The notes under the pieces are model-generated. The model was not told where the DNA came from and did no database searches. It was given only the letters and a program-made list of their open reading frames with translations. A stretch of 64,000 bases of DNA, taken from the NCBI GenBank assembly GCA_937915865.1, contig CALGIG010000132.1, forward strand, positions 1 to 64,000. The letters run 5' to 3'. The stretch's first letter is position 1. Each line of letters opens with the position of its first letter. The translations under genes and the position numbers were made by a program. Positions 8,994-18,150 of this stretch are shown here, in pieces. Origin of the DNA: an uncultured Prolixibacteraceae bacterium. GTDB lineage: Bacteria; Bacteroidota; Bacteroidia; Bacteroidales; Prolixibacteraceae.

Positions 8994-10667
8994 ATGACTC
9001 AGGCAAAATACACCATCGGGCTCGATTATGGTACCGATTCGGTTCGTTCGCTCATTGTGAACGTTGAAAACGGAGAAGAAGTAGCCAGTGTAGTTTTTGA
9101 ATATCCGCGCTGGAAAAAACAATTGTATTGTGATGCGCCAAACAACCAATTCCGCCAACACCCCAAAGATTATCTGGAAGGGATGGAATACACCATTGTT
9201 GAGGCTTTGAAAAAAGCCCCGGCTGGCGTAGCCGAAAATGTGGTTGGCATTTCGATCGACACCACTGGTTCAACGCCGGTTGCAGTTGACGAAAAAGGTA
9301 CACCACTTTCGCTTACTCCCGGATTTGAAGAAAATCCGAATGCCATGTTTGTACTTTGGAAAGACCATACAGGCGTGAAAGAAGCTGACGAAATTAACGA
9401 GCTTGCTAAAAAATGGAACATCGATTTTACCAAGTTTGAAGGTGGAATTTATTCTTCGGAATGGTTCTGGGCCAAGTTATTACATGTCATTCGCGAAGAT
9501 GCCGGTGTTTACCGTGCAGCTTATTCGTGGGTTGAGCATTGCGACTGGATTCCGGCGATCTTAACCGGAAATGCCAACCCCAAAACCTTGAAACGCTCGC
9601 GTTGCGCTGCCGGCCATAAAGCAATGTGGCACGAAGCTTTTGGCGGACTTCCAACCGAAGAATTCCTTGAAAAACTTGATCCGCTTTTGAGCGGCTTGAA
9701 GGATCGTTTATTTAAAGAAACCTTTACCTGCGACATCGCTGCAGGAACAATCACGTCGGAATGGGCAAAAAAACTGGGTTTACCGGCCAATGTAAAAGTT
9801 GGAGTTGGCGCTTTCGACGCTCATCTCGGTGCTGTTGGCGCTGAAATTGAACCCTATTACCTGAGCAAGGTTATGGGTACTTCAACCTGCGATATGCTTA
9901 TTGCGCCAATGGAAGAAGTTGGCGATAAATTAATCAGCGGCATCTGCGGTCAGGTGGACGGTTCAATTGTTCCCGGAATGTTGGGAATGGAAGCTGGTCA
10001 ATCGGCTTTTGGCGACATTTATGCCTGGTTTAAACGTGTGTTGATGTGGCCATCGGAACAAATCATTACTTCGAGCACACTGATAGATGAAGCGACCAAA
10101 GCAAAAATGCTTGATGAAATTTCGTCAAAACTGATTCCTGAACTAACCAAAGCCGCCGAACTAATTCCTATTGAAGAAAGCAGCATTGTGGCGCTCGACT
10201 GGATGAATGGCCGTCGCACGCCAGATGCCAATCAAAACCTGAAAGGTGTGATTTCGGGACTGAACCTGGGCTCGGATGCTCCACGTATTTTCCGCGCCTT
10301 GGTTGAAGCAACAGCTTTTGGTTCGAAGGCCATTGTTGACCGTTTTGTGCGCGAAGGCGTTCGTATCGACGGAGTGATTGCATTGGGTGGGGTGGCTAAA
10401 AAATCGCCGTTTGTGATGCAAATTGTTGCCGATGTTTTGAATATGCCAATTAAAGTTGCCCGTTCAGAACAAGCCTGTGCATTAGGTTCTGCAATGGCAG
10501 CTGCTGTTGTCGCAGAAGTTTATTCAAGTACATCCGAAGCTCAAAAGAAAATGGGTGGTGGTTTCGAAACTACTTATTTCCCGAATGCTATAAATGCTGC
10601 CAAATACCAGACTTTGTATTCTAAATACTTGAAATTGGGAGAGTTGATGGAATTTGGAATGAAATAA
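8994..10667 (+). CDS. araB: Ribulokinase (FGGY family)
   Basis: 557 aa, normal length. IGLDYGTDSVRSLIV at residues 8-22 is the FGGY N-terminal phosphate-binding motif with the DSVR signature of ribulokinases. EHCDWIPAILTG, RSRCAAGHKAMW and GVGAFDAHLGAVGAE are characteristic AraB blocks, and LDWMNGRRTPDANQNLKG and VIALGGVAKKSPFVMQ complete the C-terminal half. It phosphorylates L-ribulose with ATP. L-arabinose isomerase (araA) is not in this unit, so the isomerase must be elsewhere. The gene ends at a strong terminator. Confidence 0.95.
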   Translation: MTQAKYTIGLDYGTDSVRSLIVNVENGEEVASVVFEYPRWKKQLYCDAPNNQFRQHPKDYLEGMEYTIVEALKKAPAGVAENVVGISIDTTGSTPVAVDEKGTPLSLTPGFEENPNAMFVLWKDHTGVKEADEINELAKKWNIDFTKFEGGIYSSEWFWAKLLHVIREDAGVYRAAYSWVEHCDWIPAILTGNANPKTLKRSRCAAGHKAMWHEAFGGLPTEEFLEKLDPLLSGLKDRLFKETFTCDIAAGTITSEWAKKLGLPANVKVGVGAFDAHLGAVGAEIEPYYLSKVMGTSTCDMLIAPMEEVGDKLISGICGQVDGSIVPGMLGMEAGQSAFGDIYAWFKRVLMWPSEQIITSSTLIDEATKAKMLDEISSKLIPELTKAAELIPIEESSIVALDWMNGRRTPDANQNLKGVISGLNLGSDAPRIFRALVEATAFGSKAIVDRFVREGVRIDGVIALGGVAKKSPFVMQIVADVLNMPIKVARSEQACALGSAMAAAVVAEVYSSTSEAQKKMGGGFETTYFPNAINAAKYQTLYSKYLKLGELMEFGMK

Positions 10668-10692
10668 AATCTAATTCGGATAAATTTTAGTT

Positions 10693-10728
10693 TCAGGGTC
10701 TTGCATAAACAAGGCCCTGACTTTTTTG
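10693..10728 (+). terminator. Rho-independent terminator after araB
   Basis: TCAGGGTCTTG pairs with CAAGGCCCTGA (one G-U pair, loop CATAAA), followed by CTTTTTTG. It closes the GH97-araD-araB unit. Confidence 0.85.
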
Positions 10729-10849
10729 TAATAGTTTGCTGCGGTTCCAGTTAAGAATATTTCATATTTTCACCGAAATAAAAACAATAAAATAAACCTA
10801 TATCATTTTTGGAGGTATTTCATTTTTTTTATTTCTATTTTTGAAAACC

Positions 10850-11455
10850 ATGAAAAAAACCTCAACTAATGATCCGAATATTGTCTTTCTGTTGACGGAG
10901 GAAAAAATGTTTGAAAATCTTTTCAAAACATATTTTCCACGTTTGAAAGCTTTTTCTCTTAAATTTATTATCGATCAGGATGTTGCAGAGGATTTGGTTC
11001 AGGATGTATTTCTCAAAATATGGGAGAACAGACGTAATATTCGTACCGAAACTTTTCATTCATACATTTTTACGATGGTTAGGAATTCCTGTTTAAATTA
11101 TATTAAGCATAAAAATATAGTTGGGAATACTATTGATGAAGGAGATATTAATTTAAAGGAAGAAGCTCTTTATTATGTTGATTTTTTTAGCGACCCCCAT
11201 CATCAGACTATATTCAATGAATTAAAACAGGAGATTGACAAAGTTATGAATACTTTTCCTGAGCAAACCAGGATTATTTTCGAATTATCAAGGTTTAAAG
11301 GATTGAAAAATCATGAAATTGCTGATAAATTAGGTGTTACACAAAGAACTGTAGAAAAGCACATTACCCGTGCGTTAATGAGATTTCGGTCACATTTTCC
11401 AGAAAACTATTTGATTGTATTGGTTCTCGCAGAAATTTTCCAGAAAATTAATTGA
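10850..11455 (+). CDS. ECF sigma-70 factor, Bacteroidota FecI-like
   Basis: 201 aa from the ATG at 10850; a TTG three codons upstream is a weaker alternative. Region 2 includes FKTYFPRLKAFSLKFIIDQDVAEDLVQDVFLKIWENR (written in the protein at about 22-60), with the sigma2 VAEDLVQDVFLKIW motif. Region 4 carries MNTFPEQTRIIFELSRF and a helix-turn-helix LKNHEIADKLGVTQRTVEKHI near 150-172. Such factors are released by an anti-sigma partner when a TonB receptor senses its ligand. The next gene is that anti-sigma factor, then susC and susD, so this sigma most likely drives the downstream locus. Confidence 0.92.
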   Translation: MKKTSTNDPNIVFLLTEEKMFENLFKTYFPRLKAFSLKFIIDQDVAEDLVQDVFLKIWENRRNIRTETFHSYIFTMVRNSCLNYIKHKNIVGNTIDEGDINLKEEALYYVDFFSDPHHQTIFNELKQEIDKVMNTFPEQTRIIFELSRFKGLKNHEIADKLGVTQRTVEKHITRALMRFRSHFPENYLIVLVLAEIFQKIN

Positions 11456-11521
11456 TTTTTTATTTGTAGAGGGGGGCGGTTTTTTGTATCTGAATTGTAT
11501 TACTGATATAAAAACATTGAA

Positions 11522-12520
11522 ATGAACGAAATCTCAACAGAAATCAAACGAAAAATAAAAGCTTATTTAAGTGGAAATTTGTCGCGGCAGGATGAGAATT
11601 CGCTTTTCGATTGGGTAAATCAGTCCCCCGATAATTTTTCCAAATTTCAATCATTTGTACGGGAAAATGAATTTAGCTTGAATTCTACCAACGAAACAGA
11701 TGTTGCATGGCAACGGTTCCAAGCTAATGTTTCGCGAAAAGAAAAAAGCCTGAAAAGAAAATCAATAAGTAAGTGGGTTGGCATTGCAGCTATGGTAGCA
11801 ATTGTGGTTTTGGCGGGCTATTATGGACGTAATTCCTGGTCGCCAAATCAAAATGCGATAAAGCTTAAAGAATTAGTTGTTGCTAACGGGAAGAGATCGG
11901 AAATTAGTTTGACCGACGGTACCAAAATTTGGCTTAATTCAGGAACCACTCTCAGGTATCCGGAAAAATTTGTGGGAAATTTACGCATTGTTGAGCTAGA
12001 CGGCGAAGGTTTTTTTGAAGTCAGTAAAGATCCGCAGCATCCCTTTATCATTCATACTCCTGACTTTGACGTTAAAGTACTTGGAACATCGTTTAACCTT
12101 TCATCATACAAAGAAGACCAGATGAATAGTTTAGCGCTCAGGGAAGGTTCGGTTGAGATAAATTCAAATTTAAGCAAGGAAAACATCAGGCTTATCCCGG
12201 GAGATTTAATTGTTCTGGATAAAAAAAACAACGTTTTTAGTAAGAGCCAGGCTGATCTTCAGAACATTGGATCGTGGATGAATAATACGCTGGAATTCAG
12301 CAATACAAATTTGCTGGATATATGTAAATCGCTTGAGCGACAGTTTAATGTAAAAATTGAGATAAAATCGGAGAAGCTGAAACAGATAAAGTTTTCGGGA
12401 AGGTTTAAATCTGATGAAGGGTTGGACCAACTTCTGGAACTACTTAAAATGACATCTCCCGAAAATATTAATTATAAGCATATTCAAAGAGAAAAGGAGG
12501 AATTAGTTATTCTGGAATAA
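11522..12520 (+). CDS. FecR-family anti-sigma factor
   Basis: 332 aa. An N-terminal cytoplasmic segment (about 1-83) binds sigma. One transmembrane helix follows (GIAAMVAIVVLAGYYG, about 85-105), then the periplasmic FecR domain (SLTDGTKIWLNSGTTLRYPEKF, VELDGEGFFEVSKDPQHPF, VKVLGTSFNLSSY). The C-terminal DUF4974-like domain (LEFSNTNLLDICKSLERQFNV) contacts the receptor's STN domain. It holds the sigma factor until the receptor signals. It starts 66 bp after the sigma gene and precedes a hairpin and susC. Confidence 0.92.
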   Translation: MNEISTEIKRKIKAYLSGNLSRQDENSLFDWVNQSPDNFSKFQSFVRENEFSLNSTNETDVAWQRFQANVSRKEKSLKRKSISKWVGIAAMVAIVVLAGYYGRNSWSPNQNAIKLKELVVANGKRSEISLTDGTKIWLNSGTTLRYPEKFVGNLRIVELDGEGFFEVSKDPQHPFIIHTPDFDVKVLGTSFNLSSYKEDQMNSLALREGSVEINSNLSKENIRLIPGDLIVLDKKNNVFSKSQADLQNIGSWMNNTLEFSNTNLLDICKSLERQFNVKIEIKSEKLKQIKFSGRFKSDEGLDQLLELLKMTSPENINYKHIQREKEELVILE

Positions 12521-12526
12521 ATAAAA

Positions 12527-12556
12527 AAGCGGAAAATGAGGCAACATTCTCCGCTT
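12527..12556 (+). terminator. Hairpin between the anti-sigma gene and susC
   Basis: AAGCGGA-A-AATG pairs with CATT-C-TCCGCTT around loop AGGCAA, but only a weak A/T run follows. It may partially terminate transcription or protect the 3' end of the sigma/anti-sigma message, separating its level from that of susCD. Confidence 0.55.
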
Positions 12557-12605
12557 AAGAAATAATTACTATTCGACAAAAAGTAACCATTAATTACGCA
12601 AATGT

Positions 12606-15600
12606 ATGAAAAAAAATCCTGAATTGGATGGTTCCTGTATTAGGAATCGTCTGTTAAAAGTATTGCTGATTATGAAGATGATGACATTGTTCCTGTTTGC
12701 TTTTGCGATGCAGATCTCGGCAAATGTCTATTCGCAACGAACCCGCTTACAGGTTGATTTTAAGCAAGCCAAAGTACGCGATGTAATAAATGAGATTGAA
12801 AAAAAGACAGACTTCACTTTCTTCTACAGCAATGATGTCATTAAAGAACAAACTATTTCGTTAACTGCCAAAAGTGCTTCTCTGGATGAAATTCTTGCAG
12901 AAATAAGTAGCCAGACAGGTTTAAAGATAGAAGTAGTTGGTAAGCAAATATTAATAAAGAAAGGCGATTTGCCGGTAAATTTGCCGGACAAAGGTCAGCA
13001 AAACAAACCGGTTAAGGGGAAAGTTACCAATCCGCAAGGAGAACCGATGCCTGGAGTTACCGTTTTGGTGAAAGGAACTTTAAATGGAACAACCACCAGT
13101 GTTGACGGCGATTATACAATTACCAATGTTCCGCAAGAGGCAGTGCTTCTGTTTTCGTTTATTGGTATGAAAAACCAGGAGATAGAGGTTCGGGGCAGAT
13201 CGACAATTAATGTAATCCTTGAAGAGGAAAGTATTGGTATTGAAGAAGTTGTTGCTGTTGGGTATGGCGCTCAGAAAAAGGTTAGTATAATAGGTTCGGT
13301 TACTACAATAGAGCCTAAAAAGTTGATTACATCCAATGCTAATTTAAGTAGCAGTTTTGCTGGGCAGTTATCTGGTGTTCTTGCAGTACAGCGTTCAGGA
13401 GAACCTGGGCGTGATCAAAGCGATTTCTGGATCAGAGGTGTAAGTACATTTAATGCTAACTCTCAAAAAGCTATGGTTTTGGTTGATGGGGTAGAGCGCG
13501 ACATGAATAATGTCGATCCACTTGATATTGAGTCGTTCTCGATATTGAAAGATGCCACTGCAACTGCAGTTTATGGGGTTCGGGGAGCAAACGGTGTAAT
13601 TCTTATCAATACCAAGAAAGGAAAATCAGGAGAACCTAAAATTCAGGTTCAACTTGAAAAAAGTATGAATGCTCCTGTGCAATTGCCGCATTATATCGAC
13701 GGGGTGAAGTATATGGAAATTTATAACGAAGCCTGCCGAAATAGTGGGGTTATCGAGAAATTTTCGCAAGCTCGTATTGATAAAACCAGGAGCGGCGAAG
13801 ACCCTGATTTATATCCCAATGTAGATTGGATGAACGAAGTATTTCAGAATTTTTCCACGAATGATAAAGTTAACCTTAACGTTTCTGGTGGTACTGAAAA
13901 GATTAGGTATTACGTTTCGGGCGCCTATCTTCATGAAAATGGAATATTGAAGACCGATGAAATGGAAGATAAGAAATCGAAACTGAAATTTGACAGGTTT
14001 AATTTCCGTAGTAATATTGACATTGATATATCAAAAACAACACTTTTTAAGCTCAATTTGGGTGGATATTATAAGGAGAAAGGACAACCAGGATGGGGTG
14101 TATCCGATATTTTTATGGCTACCTTAGCTGCAACACCAATCAGTTACCCCAAAATTTATTCTGATGGTTCTTATGCCCACATGGGTGGCAGCCAGATGAA
14201 TCCATGGATGGCATCAACACATTCAGGATATTCCATGAATACTGAAAACCAGATAGAATCAACCATCGCTCTTGAACAAAAGCTGGATTTTATTACCAAA
14301 GGGTTGAGCGCCAAAGGTTTGTTTTCGTTCGATGCTTATAATAACCAGTTAACAGTATTGAAAAAGAATCCGACAACTTATTATGCTACCTCGCGTGATG
14401 CTGATGGTAATTTAGTATTAAAACCAGAAGAAGGGAATGATTATGTTAGCCTTTCGGATGAAACAAATACAAGTCATCGTGGAACATACATTGAAACCCA
14501 GGTTAATTATCAAAAAACAATTGCTAAAGTTCACAGTATATCGGCTTTATTGCTTTACAACCAAACTAGTTCCAAATATACTCCTGCATATACCGAAGTC
14601 GGATCTTTGCCTTATAGGACTAATGGGTTAGCCGGGAGATTGACATATAGTTTTTCTGATCGCTATTTTGCTGAAGGTAACTTTGGATATAATGGGTCGG
14701 AGAATTTTGCGCCGGGTAAAAAATATGGTTTTTTCCCTTCCGGAGCAATTGGCTGGCTTGTTTCGCAGGAGGGTTTCTTTTCGAAGAGTTTGGCTAAATA
14801 CATCAATAAACTAAAGGTTAAAGCATCATACGGTATTGTTGGTAACGATCAAATCTCGGCAAGCCGTCGGTTTGGATACCTTACTATTTTAACAACCGGA
14901 CTTAATGGATACTCCTGGGGGGCTGACGGAAAGTATACCTGGGGAGGTATTGGTGTATCGGAATATGGTGATAGTAATATGACATGGGAGAAAGCCAAAA
15001 AAACAAATTTTGGTATTGAGGCAGGTTTCTTAAACATGATTGATTTAACCGTTGATATTTATCGTGAGTATCGCTCAGACATTTACATGAGAATGAATTC
15101 TGTTCCCGCTTCCACCGGTATTTCAAACTTACCTTATGGAAATTTAGGCGAGATGTCGAATCATGGAGTTGATGTGAGCCTGATTGTAAATAAAAAAATC
15201 AATAAAAACACTTTTCTTTCGGTAAACGGATCGTTCACTTATGCTCACAACAAAATTGAGAAAATGGATGAGCCTGAATCGAAATATGCTTATCAGAATA
15301 AAACCGGCAAACGTTATGGGCAAATCTTTGGTTTGCTGGCTGAAGGGTTATATACCAATGATGATTTTAATGGAGATGGCACACTGAAGTCTGGATTGGC
15401 AGTGCCTTCGTATATGAACCAGGTTTTCCCGGGAGATGTAAAATATAATGACTATAACAACGACGGAGTTATAAACGACTACGATAAAGTAGCAATTGGT
15501 TATGCCCAGAATCCCGAAATTGTATATGGATTAGGTGCAAGTATTCAATATAAGAATTTTGATCTTGGTTTTTTGTTCCAGGGAGTGGCACATACTTCGA

Positions 15601-16016
15601 TTATGCTTGGAGATGATGATTCGGGTATTTCATCATTTTTCTTTCCTGCACAAAGTAGTGGTACACAGGGTAATATATTCGACAATATCGACGATCGATG
15701 GACGTCTGAGAATCCGCGGCAGGATGTTTTCTGGCCAAGGCTTACTACAAATGGCATTAATAAAAACAACAATCAGCCATCGACATGGTGGTTGCGTAAT
15801 GCAAGTTTTTGCAGGTTAAAAAATCTTGAAATAGGTTATAAAATCGATGCGTTGAAAAGTAAAATCAGTTTACTCAGAGTTTATCTCCGAGGTACAAATT
15901 TGCTAACATGGAGTAAAGATTTCAAAAACTTGTGGGACCCGGAGCTGGCTTCTCCCAATGGAATGAAATATCCGTCGAACAGGGTTGTAACTCTCGGACT
16001 TGAAGTAAATTTTTAA
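12606..16016 (+). CDS. susC: SusC/RagA TonB-dependent receptor with STN signalling domain
   Basis: 1136 aa. N-terminal export signal with the hydrophobic core MMTLFLFAFAMQISANVYSQ near residues 22-42. STN domain at about 48-115 (FKQAKVRDVINEIEKKTDF), which talks to the FecR anti-sigma. CarboxypepD_reg-like beta domain at about 135-205 (GKVTNPQGEPMPGVTVLVKG). TonB box EEVVAVGYGAQKK near 212-224. Plug domain with VDGVERDMNNVDPLDIESF and ATAVYGVRGANGVILINTKKG. Outer-membrane barrel to the end (VTLGLEVNF). It imports the ligand bound by the SusD lipoprotein encoded 19 bp downstream. Substrate unknown: no glycan-degrading enzyme is in this locus. Confidence 0.95.
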   Translation: MKKNPELDGSCIRNRLLKVLLIMKMMTLFLFAFAMQISANVYSQRTRLQVDFKQAKVRDVINEIEKKTDFTFFYSNDVIKEQTISLTAKSASLDEILAEISSQTGLKIEVVGKQILIKKGDLPVNLPDKGQQNKPVKGKVTNPQGEPMPGVTVLVKGTLNGTTTSVDGDYTITNVPQEAVLLFSFIGMKNQEIEVRGRSTINVILEEESIGIEEVVAVGYGAQKKVSIIGSVTTIEPKKLITSNANLSSSFAGQLSGVLAVQRSGEPGRDQSDFWIRGVSTFNANSQKAMVLVDGVERDMNNVDPLDIESFSILKDATATAVYGVRGANGVILINTKKGKSGEPKIQVQLEKSMNAPVQLPHYIDGVKYMEIYNEACRNSGVIEKFSQARIDKTRSGEDPDLYPNVDWMNEVFQNFSTNDKVNLNVSGGTEKIRYYVSGAYLHENGILKTDEMEDKKSKLKFDRFNFRSNIDIDISKTTLFKLNLGGYYKEKGQPGWGVSDIFMATLAATPISYPKIYSDGSYAHMGGSQMNPWMASTHSGYSMNTENQIESTIALEQKLDFITKGLSAKGLFSFDAYNNQLTVLKKNPTTYYATSRDADGNLVLKPEEGNDYVSLSDETNTSHRGTYIETQVNYQKTIAKVHSISALLLYNQTSSKYTPAYTEVGSLPYRTNGLAGRLTYSFSDRYFAEGNFGYNGSENFAPGKKYGFFPSGAIGWLVSQEGFFSKSLAKYINKLKVKASYGIVGNDQISASRRFGYLTILTTGLNGYSWGADGKYTWGGIGVSEYGDSNMTWEKAKKTNFGIEAGFLNMIDLTVDIYREYRSDIYMRMNSVPASTGISNLPYGNLGEMSNHGVDVSLIVNKKINKNTFLSVNGSFTYAHNKIEKMDEPESKYAYQNKTGKRYGQIFGLLAEGLYTNDDFNGDGTLKSGLAVPSYMNQVFPGDVKYNDYNNDGVINDYDKVAIGYAQNPEIVYGLGASIQYKNFDLGFLFQGVAHTSIMLGDDDSGISSFFFPAQSSGTQGNIFDNIDDRWTSENPRQDVFWPRLTTNGINKNNNQPSTWWLRNASFCRLKNLEIGYKIDALKSKISLLRVYLRGTNLLTWSKDFKNLWDPELASPNGMKYPSNRVVTLGLEVNF

Positions 16017-16035
16017 ACCTAAAAAATAGAAAGAG

Positions 16036-17880
16036 ATGAAAAAAACACTATATATTTCATTACTTCTGGTAGCGTTCATGTTTTCTTCATGCGAAGATTA
16101 CCTCGACCAGACCCCTCAGGGATTACTCACCCAGGAAGTGGTTTTTGATAATCCCAAGACAATTAAAAAGTGGATTGCAAATTGTTATTCCTATATTCCT
16201 GTCAATCACCTTTCTATAGGCTATCCTTATGGAGGATCGCCTGTTGCACAAGGGGGATGGAACGGACTATCGGATGAGCTGGATTATACTGGCAATTTTG
16301 CTGGTGCCGGATATTGGGCTGATGCTGTTCAGAAAGGAAACTGGACTGCAAGTTCGCCAACCAGCGACCAATGTGATTACTGGTCGCATTTCTACCAGGC
16401 CATCAGGCAAATTCATTTATTTCTCAATTCTGTTCATGCAACCGGAGAGTTTAATCAACAGGATGTTGAAAACGCTAAACTTGAAGTTCGTTTTTTAAGG
16501 GCCTATTATTATGCTTATTTGATTCAGGTGTATGGCGCTGTTCCGTTGATTCTTGATGAGGTTTCTTTTTCTGAAAAAGGTGATTTCCCAAGAACGCCGT
16601 ACGATGAAATTGTTGATTGGCTTGATCAAGAATTAAAAGATATAGCAAGTAAATTGCCTTTGTCGGTTGATGATAAAACGTGGTATTATGGTCAGCCAAC
16701 CAAAGGCGCTGCATTGGCCGTAAGAGCTCGTGTGTTACTTTATGCTGCCCGTCCTTTGTTTAACGGAAATGCTGATTTGGCGGGTTTAAAAAATGCCGAC
16801 GGGAAAGCCCTTTTCAATTCGGTTTACAATGCTGAAAAGTGGAAAAAAGCAGTTGATGCAACAAAGGAACTTTTCGATTTGGGCATTTATGATCTTCATA
16901 AAGAATACAATAATGATGGTTCAATTGATCCTTATCTTTCACTGATCAATACGTTTTTTAACTCTAAAAACAAAGAGATCATTTTTGCAAGAACCGATAA
17001 TGCAAATAATTTTGAATGGGACAGTTTTTGCACACCTCCAACATCAGATCCGGCTGACTGGAATGCACTTGGATTTCTTTCTGTTACGCAGGAAGCTGTT
17101 GATGCTTTTTATACCAAAAACGGAATGGATATAAAAGATGATCCGACCTATACCGAATCTGGTTTTTCAGCAACGGCGGTTTATGCCAAAAATACGAAAT
17201 GGGAAGATGTTACCGGAGAGGTTGGTTTACTGGCCCCTGCCGGAACCTATAACATGTATATTAACCGTGAGCCTCGGTTTTATGTCGATATCATGTTCAA
17301 TGGTCAGGTTTGTCCGCAATCAAAACAACTGGTTGATTTTGCTTCTTGGGGAGGAGACTGGTACCACAACCAAACTGGGTATTCTCCACGAAAAATGGTT
17401 GATCCGACATTTAATAGCATTAATAAAGCAACACTGTACCGCCCGGTAGTTTTATTTAGGCTTGCCGAATTTTACCTTAATTATGCCGAAGCTTTAAACG
17501 AATATCAGCCAGGTAATTCAGATATTCTGAAATATGTTAACATGGTACGCGAACGTGCTGGAGTTCCGGCTTTATCATCATCACTTCTTGCTGATCAGTC
17601 AAAAATGCGCGAAGCTATTTTACGCGAACGTCAGGTCGAATTCTTCTGCGAAAGTCTTCGTTATTTCGATATTACACAATGGAAAAAAGGAGAGCAAATA
17701 CTCAATAAAAGTTTTCATAGCATGAATATTAGCACAGTTGTTAATGAGCCTGCAACCAATGATTTTTATAAACGCATTGCTTATGAAAACAGAGTATTTA
17801 AAAAGTACTTTAATTTATTCCCAATTCCGTTTGACGAAATCAACAAAAACAAAAGCCTGGTTCAAAATCCCGGGTGGTAA
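16036..17880 (+). CDS. susD: SusD/RagB nutrient-binding outer-membrane lipoprotein
   Basis: 614 aa. Lipoprotein signal MKKTLYISLLLVAFMFSSC with Cys19. The family N-terminus EDYLDQTPQGLLTQEVVFDNP is followed by helical TPR-like units (VRFLRAYYYAYLIQVYGAVPLI). The RagB/SusD C-terminal domain (LFRLAEFYLNYAEALNEY, then ILRERQVEFFCESLRYFDITQWKK) and the ending FPIPFDEINKNKSLVQNPGW are typical. It forms the lid of the SusC barrel and captures the substrate at the cell surface. Confidence 0.95.
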   Translation: MKKTLYISLLLVAFMFSSCEDYLDQTPQGLLTQEVVFDNPKTIKKWIANCYSYIPVNHLSIGYPYGGSPVAQGGWNGLSDELDYTGNFAGAGYWADAVQKGNWTASSPTSDQCDYWSHFYQAIRQIHLFLNSVHATGEFNQQDVENAKLEVRFLRAYYYAYLIQVYGAVPLILDEVSFSEKGDFPRTPYDEIVDWLDQELKDIASKLPLSVDDKTWYYGQPTKGAALAVRARVLLYAARPLFNGNADLAGLKNADGKALFNSVYNAEKWKKAVDATKELFDLGIYDLHKEYNNDGSIDPYLSLINTFFNSKNKEIIFARTDNANNFEWDSFCTPPTSDPADWNALGFLSVTQEAVDAFYTKNGMDIKDDPTYTESGFSATAVYAKNTKWEDVTGEVGLLAPAGTYNMYINREPRFYVDIMFNGQVCPQSKQLVDFASWGGDWYHNQTGYSPRKMVDPTFNSINKATLYRPVVLFRLAEFYLNYAEALNEYQPGNSDILKYVNMVRERAGVPALSSSLLADQSKMREAILRERQVEFFCESLRYFDITQWKKGEQILNKSFHSMNISTVVNEPATNDFYKRIAYENRVFKKYFNLFPIPFDEINKNKSLVQNPGW

Positions 17881-17885
17881 AACTA

Positions 17886-18001
17886 AAAGAGGTTGCCTTA
17901 AAAGTTAGTCAGAACGTTTATTGCAGTCAAAATATGTCTGAAGTAATTATTTGATTAAAAGGTTGTTTTGCAGGTCTCAATGACTTTCAGGCAACCTCTT
18001 T
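17886..18001. repeat. 116-bp segment bounded by 13-bp inverted repeats (mini-element or long terminator)
   Basis: AAAGAGGTTGCCT (17886-17898) is the exact reverse complement of AGGCAACCTCTTT (17989-18001), and similarity continues inward (TTAAAAGTTAGTCA against TGACTTTCA). The 90-nt interior has no ORF. Inward-extended, imperfect ends of this kind resemble terminal repeats of a miniature insertion element. I see no clear target duplication. A terminator for susD with an unusually long loop is the alternative. Confidence 0.5.
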
Positions 18002-18150
18002 ATTCAATAACCTGTATTTGTTAAAGGTTTTAAAATGAGAATGATTTGTCGGAAGGCCAGTTGGGAATGATTATTTTAAAGCCATTTTTATGAGATGTAG
18101 TTCTATATGTACGCATCTAATATTCAACAAATTAATAACAATATTTACAA

